From Pseudomonadota bacterium (lineage in GTDB: Bacteria; Pseudomonadota; Alphaproteobacteria; Rhizobiales; Devosiaceae): DNA of 29,886 nucleotides. Numbering within the stretch: position 1 is the first letter of the stretch; each line of letters opens with the position of its first letter. The DNA is taken from assembly GCA_023393475.1 (NCBI GenBank), contig JAEWLC010000034.1:1-29886 (forward strand), read 5' to 3'. The notes beneath the pieces are model-generated. The model searched no databases and was not told the origin of the DNA. It saw nothing but the letters and a program-made list of their open reading frames with translations. The position numbers were made by a program, and so were the translations under genes. Shown piece by piece: positions 14,604 to 22,302 of this stretch.

Positions 14604-15328
14604 GCAACTGGGCATCCGAGTTCTACGCCGGCAAGACCGTCGTCATCACCGGCGGCACCTCCGGGATCGGGCAAGGCATCGGCCGCGCCTTCGCCGATGC
14701 GGGTGCGATTGTCCATGTCACTGGCGCCACTCAGGCTGAGGTGGAGGCCGGTGCCGCTACGGAGCCTCGCTTTCGCTATACCCAGCTCGATGTGCGCAAC
14801 TCCGAGCAGGTAGCCGAATATGCCGGCGCGTTCGAGCGCATCGATGCGCTGGTGAACTGCGCCGGCGTGAACCTGCGCGCCGCCGAGCACACTGTCGATG
14901 GTTTCGAGACGGCGGTGGATATCAATCTCAATGGCTCGATGCGCACGGCCTATGCATTCAAGGAGAAGCTCACCGGTGGCGCCATCCTGAACATCGGGTC
15001 GATGTTCTCGTTTTTCGGTGCGCCGCACGCGCCGGCCTATACCGCCAGCAAGCACGGCGTTGCCGGCCTGACCAAGGCCCTGGCCGTTGCCTTCGCCAAA
15101 GAGGACATCCGGGTGAACGCGCTGGCTCCGGGCTGGATCGAAACGGCGATGACGGCGATCCCGCGCGCCAACGAGGCCCGCAACGCCGAACTGATGGGGC
15201 GGACGCCGCTCGGGCGCTGGGGCACGCCTGCCGACCTCGCGCCGGCGGCGCTATTCCTCTGCTCGCCTCTCGCCGGCTTCATCACCGGCGTCGTCCTGCC
15301 CGTCGACGGCGGCTTCCTCGTCGCCTGA
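14600..15328 (+). CDS. Short-chain dehydrogenase/reductase (SDR)
   Basis: A 242-residue classical SDR. The nucleotide motif TGGTSGIG lies at residues 17-24, the NCAG motif at 86-89, catalytic Ser134 in NIGSMFS, Tyr147 and Lys151 in YTASK, and PGWIETAMT near 174. DVRNSEQ near 64-70 and the lack of a basic residue after the second strand favour NAD over NADP, weakly. Chosen start: ATG 14600, which overlaps the cupin stop in ATGA; the longer in-frame ORF would sit within the cupin gene. Its 3' end overlaps by 78 nt with the convergent secreted gene. Position after a sugar dehydrogenase suggests a sugar- or keto-acid-derived substrate, unconfirmed. Confidence 0.9.
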   Translation: MSNWASEFYAGKTVVITGGTSGIGQGIGRAFADAGAIVHVTGATQAEVEAGAATEPRFRYTQLDVRNSEQVAEYAGAFERIDALVNCAGVNLRAAEHTVDGFETAVDINLNGSMRTAYAFKEKLTGGAILNIGSMFSFFGAPHAPAYTASKHGVAGLTKALAVAFAKEDIRVNALAPGWIETAMTAIPRANEARNAELMGRTPLGRWGTPADLAPAALFLCSPLAGFITGVVLPVDGGFLVA

Positions 15329-15823
15329 ACCGACCTTGGGCGCGCAGAAATAGAGCGCCCGGTTGATCGCATAGAGCGAGCCGCTGAGCGGAATGCCGTT
15401 CGTCGGCAATGCTGTGCCGCCCTTCGGATCGAGATAGGCCACGCCGCCATTCTTCAAGGCCTCGATCACGTCGGCAACGTCGCCGGCGAGCTTGGCATGG
15501 TAGGGCGTACCGTCGGGCTTGGCGTCGATCTCGTAGCCGCTCTCGCGATCGACATCGAGCCGCCAGCGCCCGGCATCCCCGCCGGGGCGGCTGGTATGCA
15601 GGTGCACCCCGACGCTGAAATCATCCTCGCAGCGCACCGCGATGCAGGCAAAACTTTCGGGCGTCGAGTTGTACGCACAGCCAAGCGCTGCGCGATCGCC
15701 TTCACCGGGCAGTGGCGAGTGCTGCCAGCCGACTTCCTGCCCGAAGGCTGGAATGGCGAAGAGGCAGAGGGCCGCCACGGCGGCAGCCGTCATTCCCGGT
15801 AGATACAGGAAGTCGCGACCCAA
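15251..15823 (-). CDS. Secreted hypothetical protein with acidic C-terminal tail
   Basis: A 190-residue exported protein of unknown function. A signal peptide, MTAAAVAALCLFAIPAFG with cleavage before QEVGW, follows a TTG start at 15823 (GGGGAAG upstream) or an internal ATG at 15793. The mature domain (about residues 30-165) has four cysteines, in ALGCAYN, FACIAVRCEDDF and YFCAPK, suitable for disulfides. The last 25 residues are Asp/Glu/Gly/Ala-rich and are encoded opposite the end of the SDR gene, an overprinted extension. It begins directly after the aldo/keto reductase stop, so the two are an operon. I do not recognise the domain. Confidence 0.65.
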   Translation of the reverse strand: MGRDFLYLPGMTAAAVAALCLFAIPAFGQEVGWQHSPLPGEGDRAALGCAYNSTPESFACIAVRCEDDFSVGVHLHTSRPGGDAGRWRLDVDRESGYEIDAKPDGTPYHAKLAGDVADVIEALKNGGVAYLDPKGGTALPTNGIPLSGSLYAINRALYFCAPKVGSGDEEAAVDGQDDAGDEAGERRAEE

Positions 15824-16750
15824 CTACTTCCCCGCATCGGTAAGGGCCGCGAGGTCGTCTGCGCTCAGCGTCAGGCGGGCGCCCCGCGCGAGGCTCTGCA
15901 CCTGCTCCACCGAGGTGGCCGACGCGATCGGCGCGCCGACGGCGGGCTGAGCGGCGATCCAGGCAAGGTTCACTTCCGCGGCGCTGGCGCCGGTCCGCTT
16001 GCCCACCGCGTCGAGGGCATCGAGGATCCGGAAGCCCTTGGGGTTGAAGTACTTGTCGACCACGGCCTGCCCGCGCGGGCTCTTCTGCGCATCGGCCGGC
16101 GTGCGATACTTGCCCGACAGGAAGCCGCGCGCGAGGCTGAAATAGCCGATGCCGGACACTTCTTCCTTCACGCAGGTCGCCTGCACCTGCTCGAACCCGG
16201 CGCGGTCGTAAAGGTTGAACTCGTTCTGGATCGTCTCGTAGCGCGCGAAGCCGTTCGCCTTCGAGATCGCCAGTGCCTCGGTCAGCAGGGCCGTATCCTG
16301 GTTGGACGAGCCGATATAGCGGACCTTGCCGGCCTTCACCACGCGGTCGAGCGCGGCCAACGTCTCTTCCTGCGGCGTGTTCGGGTCCGGCCAGTGGGTC
16401 TGGTAGAGGTCGATATAGTCGGTCTGCAGGCGCTTCAGCGAGGCGTCGACTTCCGCCTCGATCCACTTGGCGCTGAGGTCGCGATGGCCCTGGCCCATGT
16501 CGGAGCCGACCTTGGTGAACACCAGCACCTTGTCGCGATTGCCGCGCGCCTTGATCCAGTTGCCCAGGATCGTTTCGGACTTGCCCTTGCCATAGCTGTC
16601 GGCGGTGTCGAACGCCGTCAGCCCCTCGCCGACGAAGGCGTCGAGCACCGTATGGGCGGCACTCTCCTCGAGCGTCCAGCCGAGCACGTTGCAGCCGAAG
16701 ACCAGCGGGTCGATGAAAAGCTCGGTGCGGCCGAGGCGGCGCTTGGTCAT
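15824..16750 (-). CDS. Aldo/keto reductase
   Basis: NADPH-dependent carbonyl reductase with a TIM-barrel fold, 308 residues. The catalytic tetrad is visible: Asp48 and Tyr53 in FDTADSYGKG, Lys80 in VFTKVGS and His119 in DLYQTHWPDP. The nucleotide-binding region includes IGSSNQ near 196 and, near the C-terminus, APIASATSVEQV. The length and the pattern GYFSLARGFLSGKYR place it with the AKR group of YajO/IolS/Tas-like enzymes, which reduce aldehydes or keto-sugars. The ATG at 16750 follows CCGGAGA. The secreted hypothetical begins next to its stop codon. The physiological substrate is not deducible. Confidence 0.92.
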   Translation of the reverse strand: MTKRRLGRTELFIDPLVFGCNVLGWTLEESAAHTVLDAFVGEGLTAFDTADSYGKGKSETILGNWIKARGNRDKVLVFTKVGSDMGQGHRDLSAKWIEAEVDASLKRLQTDYIDLYQTHWPDPNTPQEETLAALDRVVKAGKVRYIGSSNQDTALLTEALAISKANGFARYETIQNEFNLYDRAGFEQVQATCVKEEVSGIGYFSLARGFLSGKYRTPADAQKSPRGQAVVDKYFNPKGFRILDALDAVGKRTGASAAEVNLAWIAAQPAVGAPIASATSVEQVQSLARGARLTLSADDLAALTDAGK

Positions 16751-16883
16751 TGCAGATCTCCGGTGAAGCAGGACGTCGGGAAGGGAAGGGGACGCTAGCG
16801 TTCCCCGGCAGCGTTGCCAAGACGAAGGACCCGCCTGGCTCGCGCCATCGGGTTTTGGATCGGTATTGCCGCTTCCGAGGATG

Positions 16884-16916
16884 CGGCATGGGCGGGACTT
16901 CGTCCCTATTATGCCG
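16884..16916. other. Two-stage intergenic hairpin
   Basis: CGGCAT (16884-16889) pairs with ATGCCG (16911-16916); after a 4x4 internal loop, GGGAC (16894-16898) pairs with GTCCC (16902-16906) across a TTC triloop. The structure is symmetric enough to form on either strand. It could be an RNA element or an intergenic repeat; no T-tract follows, so it does not look like an intrinsic terminator. Confidence 0.35.
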
Positions 16917-17138
16917 GTCTACCGGCTCAGTAGTCGGTGGGACTGTCGCCCCGCCCATTGCGAAGGGACTTATGGCGCACGGCACCGCTAAGCGATGCAG
17001 GAACCGCAGTCACCCCAGATGCAACGGCTTGCACCTGGCCCCCTACCATCCCCGCGATGCCCCGTCGGCACCTCGCATCGAGGACGTGGGAGCAAGATTA
17101 GCATCGGGTGTGAGGTGGGAGGACAAGTTGGTCGGCAG

Positions 17139-17160
17139 CCCGCTTTGGCGGGAATGACGG
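17139..17160. repeat. REP-like palindrome CCCGC-TTTG-GCGGG-AATGACGG
   Basis: A 5-bp GC stem with a TTTG loop is followed by AATGACGG. This resembles the palindromes read in the other direction as CGTCATTCCCGC, which I know as abundant intergenic repeats in many Alphaproteobacteria. Only one copy is in the window, and a genome-wide count is needed. Confidence 0.45.
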
Positions 17161-17218
17161 TGGTGGGTGGGTCACTGTCGTCGCCGCACTGCCACGGGGC
17201 GTGGCATGGGCTCCCGCC

Positions 17219-17605
17219 TTACCCCTTCGGCTGGATCAGGTCCCACTTGTTGCCGTAGAGATCCTCGAATACCGCCACCGAGCCATAGGCTTCGTGGCGC
17301 GGGGGCTCGAGGAAGCGCACGCCACGCGCGGTGTAGGCGGAAAAATCCCGTTCGAAATCGTCGGTTTCGAGGAAGAAGCCGACCCGGCCGCCGGTCTGGT
17401 CGCCCACTCGGGCCGCCTGGGCCTCGCCATCCGCTTTCGCCAGCAGCAACCGGGCTCCGCCGCCCTGTGGCGCCACCAGCACCCAGCGCTTGTCGCCCAG
17501 CGGCGTGTCGGCGATGAGCACGAATCCCAGCCTGTCGCGGTAGAAGGCAATGGCCTCGTCATAGTCGGCGACGACGAGGGCGATCGTTGCGATGGCTTGC
17601 GTCAT
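17219..17605 (-). CDS. VOC (glyoxalase-like) family protein
   Basis: A 128-residue vicinal-oxygen-chelate protein. It starts TQAIATIALVVADYDEAIAFYRDRLGF, the first VOC module with the usual aromatic FY pair, and ends VFEDLYGNKWDLIQPKG, with the second-module strand. The terminal Asp replaces the common metal-binding Glu, so metal binding is uncertain. Related proteins include glyoxalase-like and dioxygenase superfamily members without a known substrate. The start ATG is at 17605. A 277-bp region separates it from the divergent dppA, and both promoters must lie there. It has no co-directional neighbour. Confidence 0.85.
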   Translation of the reverse strand: MTQAIATIALVVADYDEAIAFYRDRLGFVLIADTPLGDKRWVLVAPQGGGARLLLAKADGEAQAARVGDQTGGRVGFFLETDDFERDFSAYTARGVRFLEPPRHEAYGSVAVFEDLYGNKWDLIQPKG

Positions 17606-17751
17606 ACCCAGCTTTCTTTGCTCAGACTGGCCCTTGCGGGCGGATCGGCGATCATGCCTCGGAAACCGGTTTACCTACCGGATTTCCTAGGCTGGACGGT
17701 TTTGTCGCCATTGGTTCGGCTATAGAAAAAGATTCTCCCAAGGAAGCGAAC

Positions 17752-17767
17752 TTGACCGGTTGGTCAA
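17752..17767. promoter_or_regulatory. RutR-type operator upstream of dppA
   Basis: TTGACCGGTTGGTCAA has perfect TTGACC/GGTCAA arms separated by four bases and matches 13 of the 14 defined positions of the E. coli RutR consensus TTGACCA-NN-TGGTCAA. It is identical at 13 of 16 positions to the site before the local rutR gene. It lies 115 nt upstream of the dppA start, and in the region shared with the divergent VOC gene. A TATAGA -10-like element at 17721 precedes it, so it could lie just downstream of a dppA start site as a roadblock. Confidence 0.6.
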
Positions 17768-17882
17768 CTCCCCATTGCGCGCCCGCGCAAAAAGCGCTTT
17801 GTTGCCGGCCAAGCTCCGGCCGGCACCAGGGACCCTGTGCCGTGTACACCGGAGCGTAATGATATTCGGGAGACGAAACATC

Positions 17883-19478
17883 ATGAACGTGATGAAAACC
17901 CTGCTTACCGCCACTGCGCTCGTCGCCGTGATGGCAGGCAGTGCCTACGCCAAGCAGCTCGTGTTCTGCTCGGAAGCCTCGCCGGCGCACTTCGACCCCG
18001 GTCCGACGACCGGCGGTAACGACTTCGACGCCAGCTCGCGCACCATCTATGACCGCCTCGTCGAGTTCGAGCACGGCGGCACCGCCGTCATCCCGGGCCT
18101 CGCCGAGAGCTGGGAAGTCTCGGCCGATGGCCTAGAATACACCTTCAAGCTGCGCCCCGGTGTGAAGTTCCACACCACCTCGTACTTCACGCCGACCCGC
18201 GACCTGAACGCCGACGACGTGATCTTCTCGTTCGAGCGCCAGTGGAAGGAAGACAATCCGTTCTACACCTACCTCGAAGGCCTGAGCTGGGACTACTTCC
18301 AGGGCATGGACATGCCCAAGTTCCTCTCCTCGATCGAGAAGGTCGATGACCTGACCGTCAAGATCACGCTCACCGAGCCCAACGCTCCGATGATCGCGAA
18401 CCTCGGCATGGACTTCGCGTCCATCGTCTCGAAGGAATATGCTGACCAGGTCCTCGCCTCGGGCAACCTCGCCGATTTCGCCAACAAGCCGGTCGGCACC
18501 GGCGCCTTCACCTTCGTCGACTACCAGACCGATGCCGTCATCCGTTACGCGGCCTTCGCCGACTACTGGCGCGGCAAGGTGGCAATCGACGACCTGATCT
18601 TCGCCATCACGACCGATCCGGCCGTGCGCGCGCAGAAGCTCAAGGCCGGCGAATGCGACATCGCTTCCTACCCGGCGCCGGCTGATATCGCCGGCCTGCA
18701 GGCCGATCCGAACCTGACCGTGATGGAGCAGGAAGGCCTGAACATCGGCTACCTCTCGTACAACACCACCATCGCGCCGATGGACAACGCGAACGTCCGC
18801 AAGGCGCTCACGATGGCCATCAACAAGCCGGCGATCATCGACGCCGTCTACCAGGGTGCCGGCCAGGACGCCAAGAACCTGATCCCGCCGACCATGTGGT
18901 CCTATGACGACGCCATTCCGGCCGACAAGTACGATCCGGAAGGCGCCAAGAAGCTGCTCGACGAAGCCGGCATTTCCGGCCTGACCCTCGACCTCTGGGC
19001 CATGCCCGTCTCGCGTCCGTACAACCCGAACGCGCAGCGCGTCGCTGAAATGATCCAGGCCGACTGGGCCGCCGTTGGCGTCACCGCCAACATCGTGACC
19101 GATGAGTGGACCACCTACCGCGAGCGCGGCAAGGCCAAGGACCGTCCGGGTGCATTCCAGATCGGCTGGACCGGCGACAACGGCGATCCGGACAACTTCT
19201 TCGCCACCCTGTTCTCCTGCTCGGCCATTGGCGTGTCCAACTACTCGAGCTGGTGCAACGAGGACTTCGAGAAGGCCATCCAGGACGCCAAGAAGGTCTC
19301 CGACCAGGCCGAGCGCGCGGCGCTCTACACCAAGGCCCAGGAAATCTTCAAGGCTGAAGAGCCGGCGATGACCCTCGCGCACTCCAAGGTGTTCATGCCG
19401 ATGAACAAGAAGGTTCTCGGCTACACCATGGATCCGCTCGGCATCCATCGCTTCGACAACGTCGACGTTGCCGAATAA
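17883..19478 (+). CDS. dppA: Dipeptide ABC transporter substrate-binding protein DppA
   Basis: Periplasmic peptide-binding protein of SBP family 5. The 531-residue protein has a signal peptide, MNVMKTLLTATALVAVMAGS, ending in AYA, and no lipobox Cys, so it is soluble. From memory it follows E. coli DppA closely: VFCSEASPAHFDPGP at the mature start, DASSRTIYDRLVEF, IPGLAESWEVSADGLEYTF, LNADDVIFSF, NLIPPTMW, LWAMPVSRPYNPNA and GWTGDNGDPDNFFATLFSC. E. coli DppA also carries 5-aminolevulinate and heme. ATG 17883 was chosen because the signal peptide starts there; a GGGAG lies about 10 nt upstream. It is the first gene of dppABCDF, separated from dppB by a hairpin, and carries a RutR-type box in its promoter. 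Confidence 0.95.
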   Translation: MNVMKTLLTATALVAVMAGSAYAKQLVFCSEASPAHFDPGPTTGGNDFDASSRTIYDRLVEFEHGGTAVIPGLAESWEVSADGLEYTFKLRPGVKFHTTSYFTPTRDLNADDVIFSFERQWKEDNPFYTYLEGLSWDYFQGMDMPKFLSSIEKVDDLTVKITLTEPNAPMIANLGMDFASIVSKEYADQVLASGNLADFANKPVGTGAFTFVDYQTDAVIRYAAFADYWRGKVAIDDLIFAITTDPAVRAQKLKAGECDIASYPAPADIAGLQADPNLTVMEQEGLNIGYLSYNTTIAPMDNANVRKALTMAINKPAIIDAVYQGAGQDAKNLIPPTMWSYDDAIPADKYDPEGAKKLLDEAGISGLTLDLWAMPVSRPYNPNAQRVAEMIQADWAAVGVTANIVTDEWTTYRERGKAKDRPGAFQIGWTGDNGDPDNFFATLFSCSAIGVSNYSSWCNEDFEKAIQDAKKVSDQAERAALYTKAQEIFKAEEPAMTLAHSKVFMPMNKKVLGYTMDPLGIHRFDNVDVAE

Positions 19479-19491
19479 AATAGCCTGATAG

Positions 19492-19528
19492 AGAGGCGGC
19501 GCGGCCATTGGGCAGTGCCGCCTCTTTT
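19492..19528 (+). terminator. Intra-operon hairpin between dppA and dppB
   Basis: AGAGGCGGC (19492-19500) and GCCGCCTCT (19517-19525) form a 9-bp perfect stem, and four T's follow at 19525-19528. It sits 13 nt after the dppA stop and 13 nt before the dppB start. Such partial terminators usually allow more binding protein than membrane components to be made. Confidence 0.7.
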
Positions 19529-19541
19529 GCTATAGCCAGAC

Positions 19542-20549
19542 ATGCTCCGCTTCATCCTCACCAAGCTCGCACTGATCGTGCCGACCATAGTCGGCATCAC
19601 GATCGCGTCCTTCGCATTCATCCGGCTGCTTCCCGGCGACCCCATCCTGGCGATGGCCGGCCAGCACGGCATCAAGCCGGAGCGCTACGAGATCCTGAAG
19701 GTCCAGTACGGTTTCGACCTGCCGATCTGGGAGCAGTACTTCCGCTATGTCGGCAACATCCTGCAGGGCGATTTCGGTGTCTCGCTCGCTACCAAGCGTC
19801 CTGTAATCGAGGAGTTCTTCACGCTCTTTCCCGCGACCGTCGAGCTGGCGCTGTTCGCCATGCTGATCGCCGTTGCGCTCGGCATTCCCGCCGGCATCTT
19901 CGCCGCCATCAAGCGCGGCTCGTGGTTCGACCAGATCACCATGGGCGTGGCGCTGACAGGCTACTCGATGCCGATCTTCTGGTGGGGCCTGCTGCTCATC
20001 ATCTTCTTTTCCGGCTATCTCGGCTGGACCCCGGTCTCGGGCCGTATCGCGCTGCAGTATTTCTTCCCGCGCGTCACCGGCTTCATGCTGATCGACAGCC
20101 TCATCGCCGGTAAGCCGGATGCCTTCATCTCGGCCATCCGCCACCTGATCCTGCCGGCCATCGTGCTCGGCACCATCCCGCTGGCGGTGATTGCCCGGCA
20201 GACGCGCTCTGCCATGCTCGAAGTGCTGGGCGAGGACTATGTCCGGACCGCCCGGGCCAAGGGACTCGAGCCCAACCGCGTCGTCGGCGTGCATGCCTTC
20301 CGCAATGCGCTGATCCCGGTGGTCACCACCATCGGCCTCCAGATCGGCCTCCTGATGGGCGGCGCCATTCTCACCGAGACGATCTTTTCCTGGCCGGGCA
20401 TCGGCAAGTGGATGATCGACTCGATTTCCAAGCGCGACTACGTCTCGGTGCAGTCGGGCCTGCTGCTGATCGCGCTGATCGTGATGGCGGTGAACCTCAT
20501 CGTCGACATTCTCTATGCGGTCATCAATCCGCGCATCAGGGTGCAGTGA
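19542..20549 (+). CDS. dppB: Dipeptide ABC transporter permease DppB
   Basis: Inner-membrane permease of a type I ABC importer for peptides, 335 residues with six predicted helices. The N-terminal ML(R)FILTKLALIVPTIVGITIASFAFIRLLPGDP is the standard opening of OppB/DppB. The cytoplasmic EAA coupling loop is visible as EDYVRTARAKGLEPNRVVGVHAFRNAL near residues 227-250, containing the invariant Gly. It pairs with DppC to form the channel. ATG 19542 follows the intra-operon hairpin. Its stop overlaps the dppC start by one base, so the two permeases are translationally coupled. Confidence 0.95.
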   Translation: MLRFILTKLALIVPTIVGITIASFAFIRLLPGDPILAMAGQHGIKPERYEILKVQYGFDLPIWEQYFRYVGNILQGDFGVSLATKRPVIEEFFTLFPATVELALFAMLIAVALGIPAGIFAAIKRGSWFDQITMGVALTGYSMPIFWWGLLLIIFFSGYLGWTPVSGRIALQYFFPRVTGFMLIDSLIAGKPDAFISAIRHLILPAIVLGTIPLAVIARQTRSAMLEVLGEDYVRTARAKGLEPNRVVGVHAFRNALIPVVTTIGLQIGLLMGGAILTETIFSWPGIGKWMIDSISKRDYVSVQSGLLLIALIVMAVNLIVDILYAVINPRIRVQ

Positions 20550-21460
20550 TGAGTACGCAAGCCGCAACACCCAAGACGGATGATCCCACCACCCGCCGCT
20601 TCGCCGCTCTGCGCGAGTTCTGGTACTATTTCTCGATGAACAAGGGGGCCGTGCTCGGCCTCGTGGTCTTTGCCACCCTGATCGTCATCGCCATCTTCGC
20701 GCCGCTGCTCGCGCCGTTCTCGCCCGACCAGCAGTTCCGCGAGTTCATCCGCATGGCGCCGCCATGGGCGGGCGGCACGCAGCCGCAGTTCTTCCTCGGC
20801 ACCGACGAAGTGGGCCGCGACATCCTCTCGCGCCTGATCTTCGGGGCGCGCTACTCGCTGTTCATCGGCTTCTTCGTGGTCGTTGGCGCGCTGATCGTCG
20901 GCGTCACCCTGGGGCTGCTCGCTGGCTACTATCGCGGCTGGGTCGACGCGCTGATCATGCGCATCATGGACATCATCCTCGCCTTCCCCTCGCTGCTCCT
21001 CGCGCTGGTGCTGGTCGCGGTTCTCGGGCCGGGCCTGTTCAACGCCATGATCGCCATCGCGCTGGTGCTGCAGCCGCACTTCGCCCGCCTGACCCGTGCT
21101 GCCGTGCTGAGCGAAAAGAGCAGGGAATACGTGACCTCGGCCAAGGTCGCCGGCGCCGGCAACCTGCGGTTGATGTTCATCACCATCCTGCCCAACTGCC
21201 TCGGCCCGCTCATCGTCCAGGCGACGCTCAGCTTCTCGAACGCCATCCTCGAGGCGGCGGCGCTCGGCTTCCTCGGCATGGGCGCCCAGCCGCCGACCCC
21301 CGAGTGGGGCACCATGCTGGCGCGGGCGCGCGAATTCATCACCTCGGCCTGGTGGATCGTCACCATGCCCGGCCTTGCTATCCTCATTACGGTGCTCGCC
21401 ATCAACCTCATCGGCGATGGGTTGCGCGATGCGCTCGATCCCAAGCTCAAGCGGAGCTGA
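20549..21460 (+). CDS. dppC: Dipeptide ABC transporter permease DppC
   Basis: Second permease of the importer, 303 residues. The first part carries the OppC-type N-terminal cytoplasmic segment (SMNKGAVLGLVVF near residue 30) and the periplasmic HPLGTDEVGRDILSRLIFGAR-like motif, seen here as FLGTDEVGRDILS near 85. The coupling loop is SREYVTSAKVAGAGNLRLM near 190-208. Five to six helices are predicted. The ATG at 20549 overlaps the dppB TGA by one base; the longer in-frame ORF starting upstream lies inside dppB. It is followed 5 nt later by dppD. Confidence 0.95.
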   Translation: MSTQAATPKTDDPTTRRFAALREFWYYFSMNKGAVLGLVVFATLIVIAIFAPLLAPFSPDQQFREFIRMAPPWAGGTQPQFFLGTDEVGRDILSRLIFGARYSLFIGFFVVVGALIVGVTLGLLAGYYRGWVDALIMRIMDIILAFPSLLLALVLVAVLGPGLFNAMIAIALVLQPHFARLTRAAVLSEKSREYVTSAKVAGAGNLRLMFITILPNCLGPLIVQATLSFSNAILEAAALGFLGMGAQPPTPEWGTMLARAREFITSAWWIVTMPGLAILITVLAINLIGDGLRDALDPKLKRS

Positions 21461-21465
21461 CCATC

Positions 21466-22302
21466 ATGCCCCTGCTTGAAGTCAAGAACCTCACCGTCTC
21501 CTTCGATACCTCGGTCGGCGTCTTCAACGCCGTGAAGGGCATCGACCTGCATGTCGACGCGCGCGAAGTGCTCGCAATCGTCGGCGAAAGCGGCTCGGGC
21601 AAGTCCGTCGCCATGCTGGCCGTGATGGGCCTCCTGCCCGCCACGGCGCATGTCGCCGCCGACAAGCTAACCTTCGACGGCCGCGACCTGCTCAGCATCA
21701 CCCCGGCCGAGCGCCGCAAGATCATCGGCAAGGATGTCGCCATGATCTTCCAGGAGCCGATGACCAGCCTCAATCCGTGCTTCACGGTCGGCTTCCAGAT
21801 CGAGGAAGTGCTGCGCTTCCATCTCGGCATGGACAAGGCCCAGCGCCGCGCCCGGGCCATCGAACTGTTCGAGCAGGTCGGCATCCCGAACCCCGCCGAG
21901 CGCATCAACTCCTATCCGCACCAGATGTCGGGCGGGCAGAACCAGCGCGTCATGATCGCCATGGCGATCGCCTGCAATCCCAAGCTCCTGATCGCCGACG
22001 AGCCCACAACCGCGCTCGACGTCACCATCCAGAAGCAGATCCTCGACCTGCTGGTGCGCCTGCAGACCGAGCACGGCATGGCGCTCATCATGATCACCCA
22101 CAACATCGGCGTCGTCGCCGAGACGGCCGACCGCGTGGTCGTGCAGTACAAGGGCAAGAAGATGGAGGAGGCGGGCGTGCTCGAACTCTTCACCGAGCCC
22201 AAGTCGCCCTATACCCGCGCGCTGCTCGCCGCCTTGCCCGAGAACGCCACCGGCGACCGCCTGCCCACCATTTCCGGCTTCAACTTCGAGGAGGCCAACT
22301 GA
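21466..22302 (+). CDS. dppD: Dipeptide ABC transporter ATPase DppD
   Basis: First ATPase, 278 residues, energising peptide import. Walker A GESGSGKS lies at 40-47, Q-loop IFQEPMTSLNP near 89-99, ABC signature MSGGQNQR near 148-155, Walker B LLIADEPTTALD near 175-186 and the switch His in MITHN near 210. The C-terminus is short: the sequence ends about 15 residues after PYTRALLAALP, without the cysteine-rich oligopeptide-ATPase tail present in E. coli DppD. The ATG at 21466 is 5 nt after the dppC stop. The stop overlaps the dppF start by one base. Confidence 0.94.
   Translation: MPLLEVKNLTVSFDTSVGVFNAVKGIDLHVDAREVLAIVGESGSGKSVAMLAVMGLLPATAHVAADKLTFDGRDLLSITPAERRKIIGKDVAMIFQEPMTSLNPCFTVGFQIEEVLRFHLGMDKAQRRARAIELFEQVGIPNPAERINSYPHQMSGGQNQRVMIAMAIACNPKLLIADEPTTALDVTIQKQILDLLVRLQTEHGMALIMITHNIGVVAETADRVVVQYKGKKMEEAGVLELFTEPKSPYTRALLAALPENATGDRLPTISGFNFEEAN

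Larger units (their letters stand above)
16751..17218. other. 468-bp gene-free region with structured DNA
   Basis: I see no credible protein gene or tRNA here. It contains the aldo/keto reductase promoter (on its left), a two-stage hairpin at 16884-16916, a REP-like palindrome at 17139-17160, and a hairpin TGCCAC/GTGGCA at 17190-17206 that lies 13 nt beyond the VOC gene stop on the minus strand and may help end that transcript. Confidence 0.5.

Noticed and set aside
15702..16985. A 427-residue minus-strand open frame spanning the aldo/keto reductase.
   Set aside because: It is an Arg/Gly/Ala-rich shadow frame of the reductase, which has the complete catalytic tetrad in its own frame.
17190..17206. 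TGCCAC/GTGGCA hairpin as an intrinsic terminator for the VOC gene.
   Set aside because: No T-tract follows on the minus strand; it is kept only as a remark under the intergenic region.
17752..17757. TTGACC at 17752 read as a sigma-70 -35 element for dppA.
   Set aside because: No AT-rich -10 follows at 16-18 bp, and the symmetrical GGTCAA arm is better explained as an operator.
18132..19508. A 458-residue minus-strand open frame opposite dppA.
   Set aside because: It shows shadow composition without domains; dppA is unambiguous on the plus strand.
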